Assembly: GCA_947259435.1 (NCBI GenBank)
Contig: CAMYMP010000049.1
Span: 1 to 5,970 of the forward strand
DNA length: 5,970 nucleotides
Source: an uncultured Woeseiaceae bacterium
GTDB taxonomy: Bacteria; Pseudomonadota; Gammaproteobacteria; Woeseiales; Woeseiaceae
Reading direction: 5' to 3'
Each line of letters starts with the position of its first letter. Positions within the stretch are counted from its first letter, which is position 1. The position numbers were made by a program, and so were the translations under genes. Shown here piece after piece: positions 1 through 5,970 of the stretch. Under the pieces are notes generated by a model. That model worked only from the letters and a program-made list of their open reading frames with translations, was not told the origin of the DNA and did not search any database.

Positions 1-1
1 G

Positions 2-472
2 AAAGCGGCCGAAGCCGATCCCACCGACTATCAATCGCGCTGTCTGCGCGTGCAGATATTGCGCGGCACCGGCCGGATTGACGAAGCGGTCGCCGAAGCG
101 CACGAAACGCTTGCAGTCTTAGAGAAGCATCTCGAGTGGCATCCCGACGATGCGCGGGCGCATCACCTGGGTGCAGGCACGCTGACCGTTCTTGGTCAGA
201 TCGATCGTGCCAAGCGCTGGCTGAATCGTGCCATCGAAATCGCACCCGACGATTCGGTCACCATGTACAACGTGGCGTGTAATTTCGCGACTCTGGGTGA
301 AGTGGACAAGGCACTCGGATACCTCGAGCTTGCCGCCGAACGCGGGACGATCAGCTCCGCCTGGATGCGTAATGATGAGGACCTTGCGAGCCTGCGCGGA
401 AATGCCCGATACGAAAAGCTATTGGCGCGCATTGAGGAGCAGGAGGAAGCAATCAGATGCGGGGACGGCTAA
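2..472 (+). CDS. TPR-repeat protein, C-terminal part (5' end outside window)
   Basis: The reading frame is open from the first bases of the window to TAA at 470-472, giving 156 visible residues. A GTG at 50 could be called as a start, but the frame continues upstream of it with protein-like sequence, so I treat the gene as truncated by the window edge. The fragment carries about three tetratricopeptide units (roughly residues 17-50, 51-84 and 85-116), with the usual pattern of a small residue, LG, then A-L and a closing PDD (AIEIAPDD, YNVACNFATLGEVDKAL). It ends with a segment at about 121-141 (NDEDLASLRGNARYEKLL) that typically closes the TPR tail of multidomain bacterial signalling proteins with an N-terminal Ser/Thr kinase, adenylate cyclase or winged-helix domain. 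Which of these lies upstream cannot be seen. TPRs mediate protein contacts, and the visible part has no catalytic motif. It converges with the quinone reductase gene. Confidence 0.85.
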   Translation, partial: KAAEADPTDYQSRCLRVQILRGTGRIDEAVAEAHETLAVLEKHLEWHPDDARAHHLGAGTLTVLGQIDRAKRWLNRAIEIAPDDSVTMYNVACNFATLGEVDKALGYLELAAERGTISSAWMRNDEDLASLRGNARYEKLLARIEEQEEAIRCGDG

Positions 473-489
473 CGCCGGTGGACGCCGGG

Positions 490-1464
490 CTACGGTATCA
501 GTACGGTCGAGCCCGTTGTCTTACGCGCCTCGATATCGCGGTGCGCTTGCGCCGCATCCTTGAGCGAATAGGTCTGGCCGATGTGAACCTTCACGTCGCC
601 GCCGCCGATGAACTCGAACAACTCATCACAGGCGCCAAGAAGTTCTGAGCGCGTGCCTATGAAGTCGTAGAGAATTGGCCGCGTGACGTAAAGTGAACCG
701 CGTTTTGCCAGTTCTGCAGGCGCGAAGGGTTCGACAGGTCCGGACGCATTGCCAAAAGTCACCATTGTGCCGTGCGGCCGCAGTGAGTCGAGCGACGCGA
801 AAAATGTGTCTTTGCCCACCGAGTCATATACCGCGGCAACACCCTGGCCACCGGTAAGTTCGCGAACCCGCGCCGGGATGTCATCATCTGCCATGATGAT
901 GTGATCGCAGCCCTGTGATTTGGCAAGTTGTGCTTTGCCGGCCGTGCTGACGACGCCGATCACAACTGCGCCCAATCGCTGCGCCCACTGGCTGGCAAGC
1001 GACCCCACGCCGCCCGCTGCGGCATACAAGAGAATCTTGTCTCCGTCGGCGACCCGGTAACTGCGCCGCAGCAGATACCACGCAGTCAGTCCTTTCAGAA
1101 ATACGGCTGCAGCAACTTCGTCCGACATGGAATCCGGTATGCGAACGAGGCGAGACGCATCGAAATTGCGCCGCTCCGAATAAGCATCCGCCGGACGGCC
1201 CGTGTAGACGACTCTGTCGCCTACCGCGATGTCAGCGACGTCTGCACCGACAGCTTCAACTATGCCCGCAGCCTCACTGCCGAGGCCGGTTGGCAGGTCC
1301 ATAGGATAAAGTCCTGTGCGATGATAGGTGTCGATCAGGTTCAGCCCGACAGCGGTATGCCGGATGCGCGCTTCTCCGGCTGCGCATTCCGCAAGGTCGA
1401 CTTCCTCCCAGGACAAGACCTCGGGACCACCGAATTCGTGAATGCGTATCGCGTTGGTCTTCAT
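490..1464 (-). CDS. qor: Zinc-independent NADPH:quinone oxidoreductase (MDR superfamily)
   Basis: This complete 324-residue protein is close to the length of E. coli Qor (about 327). Family members are cytosolic enzymes that reduce quinones with NADPH. Visible landmarks are the N-terminal GroES-like fold with NLIDTYHRTGLYP at 42-54 and GLGSEAAG at 60-67, the Rossmann nucleotide-binding loop AAAGGVG at 148-154, YDSVGKDTF at 213-221, and a C-terminus with YVTRP at 259-263, LKDAAQAHRDIEAR at 301-314 and TGSTVLIP at the end. All of these line up with remembered Qor sequences. The cysteine and histidine ligands of zinc-dependent alcohol dehydrogenases are not evident, as expected for this branch. 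ATG at 1464 fits the family N-terminus (MKTNAIRIHEFGGPEVL). A GAGG lies only two bases before it, too close for an ideal ribosome site. It is divergent from the CstA gene and probably monocistronic. The exact substrate is uncertain, because close relatives reduce other enones. Confidence 0.93.
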   Translation of the reverse strand: MKTNAIRIHEFGGPEVLSWEEVDLAECAAGEARIRHTAVGLNLIDTYHRTGLYPMDLPTGLGSEAAGIVEAVGADVADIAVGDRVVYTGRPADAYSERRNFDASRLVRIPDSMSDEVAAAVFLKGLTAWYLLRRSYRVADGDKILLYAAAGGVGSLASQWAQRLGAVVIGVVSTAGKAQLAKSQGCDHIIMADDDIPARVRELTGGQGVAAVYDSVGKDTFFASLDSLRPHGTMVTFGNASGPVEPFAPAELAKRGSLYVTRPILYDFIGTRSELLGACDELFEFIGGGDVKVHIGQTYSLKDAAQAHRDIEARKTTGSTVLIP

Positions 1465-1479
1465 AACCTCAGGATAGTA

Positions 1480-1488
1480 TCACCGTGA
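1480..1488. promoter_or_regulatory. Small palindrome TCAC-C-GTGA in the divergent spacer
   Basis: The 79 bases between the divergent quinone reductase and CstA-like genes contain a perfect 4+1+4 inverted repeat, TCACCGTGA. A partly similar TCACCGAGTG occurs at 1537-1546, overlapping the GTG start of the CstA-like gene. The position suits an operator, but a 9-base palindrome is short enough to arise by chance. I found no convincing -35/-10 pair on either strand in this spacer: TAGTAT at 1475-1480 has only a poor partner upstream. Confidence 0.15.
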
Positions 1489-1543
1489 CCTGGTCCCGAT
1501 GGAAGTGCTTTGGGGACTGTAGTAACTTGAATCGGGTCACCGA

Positions 1544-3256
1544 GTGGACGCGAGCAATACATCAATGGGTTCCCTGTTTATCGTTGGTTTCGGCATCCTC
1601 GGTATGCTGTTTGGCTGGTACGTCTACTCGCGTTTCGTCGCTACGAAAATCTATCGGCTCGATTCCGAATTCAAAACGCCCGCGCACGAGTTGACCGATG
1701 GCGTCGACTACGTACCGGCGAACAAGTATGTGCTTTGGGGGCATCATTTCACATCGGTTGCGGGCGCGGCGCCCATCGTCGGGCCGGCGATCGCTGTCTA
1801 CTGGGGCTGGGTCCCGGCCATGCTGTGGGTCGTGTTCGGTACGATTTTCTTCGCTGGCGTACACGATATGGGCGCTTTGTGGGCGAGCAACCGGCACAAA
1901 GGCAAATCGATAGGCGCGCTTTCCGAGACGATCGTCGGTTCCAGAACGCGAGCTTTGTTCATGATCGTCGTATTCCTCGTGTTGCTGATGGTCAATTCCG
2001 TTTTCGGCGTGGTTATCGCCGGGGCTTTCGTCGGTTCGCCGACGGCCGTTTTTCCGGCCTGGGCGGCGATTGCGGTCGCGCTGCTTATCGGTCAAATGAT
2101 TTACCGGTGGAAGATCAGACTGCTTACGGTGTCTGTCATCGGCGTCATCGCGCTGTATGCGTCCGTCTACTTCGGCAGCACGATGCCATTGGCGCTGCCG
2201 GACACACTCCTTGGCCTGACCGCCAACGCGAACTGGATTGTTATCCTGTTCATCTACGCAGGCATAGCATCCATGTTGCCCGTATGGATGCTGCTTCAGC
2301 CGCGCGATTACATCAATGGTCTGCAGCTGTTCATCGGGCTGTTTCTGCTGTACGGCGCCGTTGTCCTGGTGACACCGGATATTTCCGCGCCCGCGTTCAA
2401 CGATCTGACGGGCAAAGACGCGCCATCGATGGTCCCACTTTTGTTCGTAACGATTGCTTGCGGCGCCGTGTCGGGCTTTCACGGCATCGTGGCCTCGGGC
2501 ACGAGTTCCAAGCAGCTCAACAAGGAGACTGACGCTCGGTTTGTCGGATACTTCGCTGCGATTGGCGAGGGTTCGCTCGCATTGATAACTATTGTCGCAG
2601 TCGCGGGCGTGACGTTGGCCGCAACGCCCGAGCTGTGGCACGAGCAGTACCATGAATTCGGCGCCGGCGGTGCAGCCGCGTTCATTAGCAGCGGCGCTAA
2701 TCTGCTCGCAACAGGTTGGGGTTTGCCGGCAACAATCACCGAAACACTGCTCGCGACGATGCTGGTATTGTTCGCCGGCACGACCATGGATTCCGGTGTG
2801 CGCTTGCAGCGTTACATTATTCAGGAATGGGGCGAGATCTATCGGATTCCCGCTTTTCGCAATAGCATCATTGCGACGATTGTCGCTGTCGCATGCTGTT
2901 TGCTGATTGCTTTCGGCGCCGGCGGCAGCTCTGGCAGAGGCGGCATGATCATCTGGCCGCTGTTCGGCACCACGAATCAGATACTCGCCGGCATGACGCT
3001 ACTTGTTATCTCGGTATATCTGATCAAACTCAGGCGACCGGCCTGGGTGACGCTCGTGCCTATGACGTTTGTACTCGTCATGTCGTTCCTGGCCGGTGTC
3101 GTTACGCTGTTGAAGTTCATTGGTGAGAATAACTATCTGCTTGCCGGCATCAATATCGTCGTGCTCATAACGACCGCGCTGGTCATTCTCGAAGCGGCCT
3201 CAGCCGTGTCGACATTCAAAGCCAGTAAACAGGCGGCCGCGGATGCCGGCAGCTGA
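1544..3256 (+). CDS. cstA: CstA-family transporter (carbon starvation protein family)
   Basis: This 570-residue inner-membrane protein has about 14-16 hydrophobic segments, beginning at residues 9-28. CstA relatives import pyruvate or peptides; E. coli CstA and BtsT are known examples. Family landmarks in order are GHHFTSVAGAAPIVGPAIA at 66-84, GVHDMGALWASNRHKGKSIG at 105-124, LLQPRDYINGLQ at 250-261, CGAVSGFHGIVASGTSSKQ at 306-324, TTMDSGVRLQRYIIQEWG at 413-430, and WPLFGTTNQILAGMTLL at 471-487, which marks the C-terminal five-helix domain. It is shorter than E. coli CstA (about 700 residues). The first start after the in-frame TAA at 1523-1525 is GTG 1544. ATG at 1565 (residue 8), just before the first membrane helix, is an equally good start, and neither has a clear ribosome site. 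No YbdD-type small partner gene follows, as it does beside many cstA genes. Its stop overlaps or nearly abuts the lipoprotein gene. Substrate cannot be assigned from sequence. Confidence 0.92.
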   Translation: MDASNTSMGSLFIVGFGILGMLFGWYVYSRFVATKIYRLDSEFKTPAHELTDGVDYVPANKYVLWGHHFTSVAGAAPIVGPAIAVYWGWVPAMLWVVFGTIFFAGVHDMGALWASNRHKGKSIGALSETIVGSRTRALFMIVVFLVLLMVNSVFGVVIAGAFVGSPTAVFPAWAAIAVALLIGQMIYRWKIRLLTVSVIGVIALYASVYFGSTMPLALPDTLLGLTANANWIVILFIYAGIASMLPVWMLLQPRDYINGLQLFIGLFLLYGAVVLVTPDISAPAFNDLTGKDAPSMVPLLFVTIACGAVSGFHGIVASGTSSKQLNKETDARFVGYFAAIGEGSLALITIVAVAGVTLAATPELWHEQYHEFGAGGAAAFISSGANLLATGWGLPATITETLLATMLVLFAGTTMDSGVRLQRYIIQEWGEIYRIPAFRNSIIATIVAVACCLLIAFGAGGSSGRGGMIIWPLFGTTNQILAGMTLLVISVYLIKLRRPAWVTLVPMTFVLVMSFLAGVVTLLKFIGENNYLLAGINIVVLITTALVILEAASAVSTFKASKQAAADAGS

Positions 3257-3269
3257 AATTCTGGGGCGC

Positions 3270-3842
3270 ATGCGATTCGCGTTCTGCGCGTTGCTGCTTC
3301 TGTCTATGTCGGGATGCGTGGCAAACAGCCCCCTAGACTCCACCATTGCCAGTGTGTCCCTCGATGCATGGCAGCAAACGGGTAGTGTGCGCTGGCGATT
3401 CGCTGACCGGGGAGTGGAGGCCGGACCAGCGGAGGCAACCGGCTACCTGGTCTCACCGGACCGATACCGGGATGTGACGTTGACTGTCGAGTTCTGGATC
3501 GAGGATGCGACCAATAGCGGCGTGTTTGTACGTTGTAGCGACACAACGATTATCACACCCGACAACTGCTACGAGATCAATATCTGGGACAATCATCCGC
3601 AGCAGGACTTTCGCTCGGGCAGCGTCGTCAAACGCCGCTCGCCGCTCGCTCAGGTCGATACCCTTGATAAGTGGAACACAGTCCGCATTGGTTTTAGTGG
3701 GAGTACAATTAAAGTGACAATGAACGATATCGTCACTGCGCACTTCGAGGACGAAAGTCTGACGGAGGGGTATATCGCTTTGCAATACGCGGGCAAAGGT
3801 GTCTTGAAATTCCGCGATCTGCAGTTGCGCGTCGACAAATAG
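3270..3842 (+). CDS. DUF1080-type (3-keto-disaccharide hydrolase-like) lipoprotein
   Basis: From ATG 3270 this is a 190-residue protein with a short charged start, a hydrophobic stretch (FAFCALLLLS) and a lipobox-like SMSGC with Cys16, predicting a lipid-anchored envelope protein. An in-frame ATG at 3243 would add nine residues and overlap the CstA-like gene by 14 bases. I prefer 3270 because it gives a compact signal peptide of typical length. The mature part resembles the DUF1080 (PF06439) laminin-G-like beta-sandwich: SGVFVRC at 83-89, CYEINIWDNH at 100-109, KWNTVRIGFSGSTIKVTMND at 134-153 and GYIALQYAGKGVLKFRDLQL at 167-186. Some members act on 3-keto-sugars, while many have only a presumed carbohydrate-binding role. 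A single small domain with no partner enzyme domain favours binding, or an uncharacterised activity. It lies 13 bases upstream of the kinase-like gene, so it is probably co-transcribed with both neighbours. Confidence 0.82.
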   Translation: MRFAFCALLLLSMSGCVANSPLDSTIASVSLDAWQQTGSVRWRFADRGVEAGPAEATGYLVSPDRYRDVTLTVEFWIEDATNSGVFVRCSDTTIITPDNCYEINIWDNHPQQDFRSGSVVKRRSPLAQVDTLDKWNTVRIGFSGSTIKVTMNDIVTAHFEDESLTEGYIALQYAGKGVLKFRDLQLRVDK

Positions 3843-3846
3843 GCGT

Positions 3847-3850
3847 GAGG
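3847..3850 (+). promoter_or_regulatory. Ribosome binding site of the dual-kinase gene
   Basis: GAGG sits five bases before ATG 3856, inside the 13-base gap after the lipoprotein stop. It is the clearest Shine-Dalgarno match among the complete genes here and supports this start. It also suggests translation starts independently within a shared transcript. Confidence 0.6.
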
Positions 3851-3855
3851 CTGAA

Positions 3856-5442
3856 ATGACTTCCGAAACCGTTGACCTGACAGCAGTCGGCCGCGAAAAA
3901 GAACTTGTCAGTTCGCTGCTGCATGAGCGTGCCTACGCTCATCCTGTCGAGAACATTCGGCTGCTGGACACGCATATATCCTGGGTGATACTGACGGGAA
4001 ATTTCGCCTACAAAATCAAAAAGCCGATAAGGCTGGAGTTCCTGGACTTCTCTTCGCTCGAGCAGCGCAGGCATTTTTGTGAGGAGGAGTTGCGCCTTAA
4101 CAGGCGGTGGGCACCGGATCTCTACGTAGAGGTCGTGCCGATCAGCGGCAGCTTCGCGGATCCGAAAGTCGGCGGGGAAGGCGAGCCCATCGAGTACGCC
4201 GTTAAAATGCTGCAGTTTCCACAAAGCGCGCAGCTGGATGCGCAGCTCGATGCTGGCTTACTGACGGACGCGGACATGATCGCGCTGGCCGAAAGGATCG
4301 CCACACAACATGGCACGATTCCGGCGTGCACGCAGCTCAGCGAGAAAGACACGTTAAGACTGGTGCGGCATCCGATGCTCGAGAATATCGAGCACCTGAA
4401 GCAACACGTTAGCTGGGGTGAATTGCAGGGCCTCGCGGCATGGACCGGCAAAAACCTGCAGGAGCTGTGGTCAACGCTGATTCAGCGACAGGAGGGAGGC
4501 TTCGTTCGCGAGTGCCATGGCGATCTGCACCTGGCGAATCTTGTGCGCTTGCCGTCCGGCATCTCCGCGTTTGATTGTGTGGAGTTCAATGCGGAGTTAC
4601 GCAATATCGACGTCATCAGCGACGTGTCATTTCTTGTTATGGATCTGATTTCCAGGGGGCGTCAGGATCTCGCGTATTCATTCATCAATCGCTATCTCGA
4701 ATGCACTGGCGACTACACGGGCATGTCAGTCTTCGGGTTGTACTTCGTTTACCATGCGCTGATTCGAGCCAAGATCGCGGCTATTCACAGTATCGAACGG
4801 AGCGATGAAAGCGACAGGCAAAGAGACCTGGATGAGATGTCTCACCATTGCTCGGTTGCGCGCCGCTTTACCGAGACGTCGCGTCCCTGCCTGATCCTGA
4901 TGCATGGCTTTTCGGGATCCGGGAAGACATGGCTGTCGCAGCAATTGATTTCACGGCTACCGGCGATACGCGTGCGGTCGGACATCGAGCGCAAACGCCG
5001 CTACGGCCTAGGGGAATCTGCGGCGAGCGGCGCCGGCGTCGGCACCGGTATCTATGACTCGAGTGCGAAGGCGGACATTTATAAGACGCTCGCGGCGGCG
5101 GCGGAGACCTCGCTGCGGGTTGGGCAGAATGTCATCGCCGATGCCTCATTTCTCAAGCGCGAAGACCGGCAGGGATTTCGAGCGCTGGCACAACGGATTG
5201 ACGCGGATTTCATAATCGTCGATTCACACGCTGCGCCGGACGAACTGCTGCGACGGGTGCAATCACGAAAGCGCAAAGCCAGCGATGCATCGGAGGCCGA
5301 TGTGAATGTACTGCAATACCAGTACGCACATTCAGACCCGCTGGACGCCGGAGAGATTCAGTCGACGATCGCTGTCGCGACCGACGCCGACGTCGACGTG
5401 AGTGCGATCGTAGGGAAGATCCGCGACACGATGCGCCAATGA
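3856..5442 (+). CDS. Bifunctional APH-type phosphotransferase / P-loop kinase
   Basis: This 528-residue cytosolic protein fuses two phosphotransfer domains, matching the COG2187 plus COG0645 architecture often annotated 'bifunctional aminoglycoside phosphotransferase/ATP-binding protein'. The N-terminal domain (about 15-330) has the ATP-site lysine region AYKIKKP at 51-57, LEFLDFSSLEQRRHFCEEEL at 60-79, the catalytic loop HGDLHLAN at 221-228 (Asp223 the expected base) and the metal-binding FDCVEFN at 239-245 (Asp240). The C-terminal domain (about 344-528) has a Walker A motif GFSGSGKT at 351-358, RVRSDIERKRRYG at 372-384, IADASFLKREDR at 427-438 and a lid-like arginine-rich segment at 465-477 ending in SDAS. 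All the motifs I looked for are intact, so both domains are probably active. The aminoglycoside label reflects fold, not drug resistance. The natural substrate is unknown, with small molecules or proteins both possible. It is the last gene of the probable operon and is followed by a GC hairpin. Confidence 0.9.
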   Translation: MTSETVDLTAVGREKELVSSLLHERAYAHPVENIRLLDTHISWVILTGNFAYKIKKPIRLEFLDFSSLEQRRHFCEEELRLNRRWAPDLYVEVVPISGSFADPKVGGEGEPIEYAVKMLQFPQSAQLDAQLDAGLLTDADMIALAERIATQHGTIPACTQLSEKDTLRLVRHPMLENIEHLKQHVSWGELQGLAAWTGKNLQELWSTLIQRQEGGFVRECHGDLHLANLVRLPSGISAFDCVEFNAELRNIDVISDVSFLVMDLISRGRQDLAYSFINRYLECTGDYTGMSVFGLYFVYHALIRAKIAAIHSIERSDESDRQRDLDEMSHHCSVARRFTETSRPCLILMHGFSGSGKTWLSQQLISRLPAIRVRSDIERKRRYGLGESAASGAGVGTGIYDSSAKADIYKTLAAAAETSLRVGQNVIADASFLKREDRQGFRALAQRIDADFIIVDSHAAPDELLRRVQSRKRKASDASEADVNVLQYQYAHSDPLDAGEIQSTIAVATDADVDVSAIVGKIRDTMRQ

Positions 5443-5447
5443 GAGAA

Positions 5448-5466
5448 CCCCGGCGCGGGGCCGGGG
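5448..5466. terminator. GC-rich hairpin between convergent genes
   Basis: A perfect 7-bp stem (CCCCGGC at 5448-5454 pairing with GCCGGGG at 5460-5466) encloses a 5-base loop, starting six bases after the stop of the dual-kinase gene. Read on +, it is followed by an A-rich rather than a T-rich stretch, so it is not a canonical intrinsic terminator for the operon. Read on -, it is followed by TTCTCTCATT, a partly U-rich tail, so it could end transcription of the right-hand gene. It may act in both directions. The rest of the 80-base spacer is AT-rich and shows nothing else I can name. Confidence 0.45.
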
Positions 5467-5522
5467 CGAATAGTAGAAAAAATTGTAAATCTCTTTGTTA
5501 TGCAACCAACCGTGCCCGAGCG

Positions 5523-5970
5523 CTAACGCAGGTCGACGTAGGCTCGATAACCATAATGATCCGGGAAATGAATCGTGTGTTCAGGCGAACCGGTGAACGG
5601 GCTTACTAGTGGATCGAAGGTTTCCAGCTTCGTTCCCGTGATGGTGTCCCTCCTGCAGTTCGCGCTAAGGTCAACGAATCCGCTGAGCTTTGCAATGTAC
5701 ACCGGGTTATGATTTTCATCGACCGCGATTCCTGTCGTCGTATAAGCGAACTTGTTGAATCCAATGCGCATCCAATTCCCGCGCATGGTGCTTATCTGGA
5801 CAGCAGCCGGATAGAGGAGAGGAAGGTCCGGGTGTAGGAACAATTTCGGGTTGAATATCGGATATTCGAGATTGTTAGTTCCGTAGAAGTTGGACTTGCC
5901 CTCCACGGTCACCATCCATCCCGACAGTGTCGTCTCGGTCTGGCCTGTAACTCCGAACCAGGTTCCCTGG
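5523..5970 (-). CDS. Unrecognised beta-rich protein, C-terminal part (5' end outside window)
   Basis: The frame is open from the right edge of the window to TAG at 5523-5525, giving 148 visible residues. An internal ATG at 5915 could be called as a start, but 18 protein-like codons precede it (GTWFGVTGQTETTLSGW), so the gene most likely begins beyond the window. I do not recognise the family firmly. The sequence is rich in Gly, Thr, Asn, Tyr, Phe and Trp with alternating hydrophobic residues, typical of beta structure and of exported proteins. The run GNWMRIGFNKFAYTT at 65-79, then DENHNP at 84-89, KLSG at 94-97 and DTITGT at 108-113, resembles a pattern I recall from secreted, lipocalin-like hypothetical proteins; this is inference only. 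There is a single cysteine (residue 105) and no catalytic motif. Its DNA is less GC-rich than the neighbouring genes. It converges with the dual-kinase gene. Confidence 0.72.
   Translation of the reverse strand, partial: QGTWFGVTGQTETTLSGWMVTVEGKSNFYGTNNLEYPIFNPKLFLHPDLPLLYPAAVQISTMRGNWMRIGFNKFAYTTTGIAVDENHNPVYIAKLSGFVDLSANCRRDTITGTKLETFDPLVSPFTGSPEHTIHFPDHYGYRAYVDLR

Noticed and set aside
470..490. Possible terminator between the convergent TPR and quinone reductase genes (ACGCCGG at 472-478 and 482-488)
   Set aside because: The repeat is direct, not inverted, so it does not make a proper stem, and no T-run follows on either strand.
457..648. 63-codon open frame on + starting inside the TPR gene and running over the quinone reductase 3' end
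   Set aside because: It overlaps two real genes and is antisense to the conserved Qor C-terminus. Its sequence has no independent support.
928..1488. 186-codon open frame on + opposite the quinone reductase
   Set aside because: It has no recognisable motif, and the minus strand carries the complete Qor-like protein here.
1735..2532. 265-codon open frame on + within the CstA-like gene
   Set aside because: It is Arg-rich with no membrane or domain pattern, and is fully contained in the supported CstA frame.
1562..2653. 363-codon open frame on the minus strand opposite the CstA-like gene
   Set aside because: The translation is dominated by Arg, Asp, His and Gln with no domain pattern, while the + strand frame has clear CstA motifs throughout. 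It is an antisense shadow in GC-rich DNA.
3733..4224. 163-codon open frame on - across the lipoprotein/kinase junction
   Set aside because: It lies antisense to two well-supported genes and contains no family motif.
3856..4845. Aminoglycoside resistance gene
   Set aside because: The fold is that of aminoglycoside phosphotransferases, but the surrounding conserved residues and the fused P-loop domain match the housekeeping COG2187-type family, which is not a known resistance determinant.

Overview
The window reads as ordinary chromosomal DNA from a Gram-negative bacterium of moderately high GC. A gammaproteobacterium is my best guess, from the close resemblance of the quinone reductase and CstA-like proteins to enterobacterial ones and from a lipoprotein signal. 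No genus can be named from the sequence. There are no RNA genes, mobile elements, CRISPR arrays or long repeats, and no gene-free stretch exceeds 80 bases.

Layout, left to right: (1) the 3' end of a TPR-repeat protein on + (2-472), running in from outside the window; (2) a complete zinc-independent NADPH:quinone oxidoreductase on - (490-1464), convergent with it across 17 bases; (3) a 79-base divergent spacer (1465-1543) with a small palindrome; (4) a tight + strand cluster of a CstA-family transporter (1544-3256), a small lipoprotein with a DUF1080-type (laminin-G-like) domain (3270-3842) and a two-domain kinase-like protein, an APH-type phosphotransferase fused to a P-loop kinase (3856-5442); (5) an 80-base convergent spacer with a strong GC hairpin (5448-5466); (6) the C-terminal part of an unrecognised, beta-rich protein on - (5523-5970), whose DNA is visibly less GC-rich than the rest.

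The three + genes at 1544-5442 are spaced like an operon (13 bases or fewer, or overlapping). The first imports small carbon compounds or peptides by family analogy. The second would sit on a membrane facing the periplasm and may bind a glycan. The third is a cytosolic enzyme with two phosphotransfer domains and no known substrate. A link between them in nutrient limitation is plausible but rests on gene order alone. The most interesting items are the dual-kinase fusion in this operon and the unidentified gene at the right edge. I saw no clear sign of a wholly new system.
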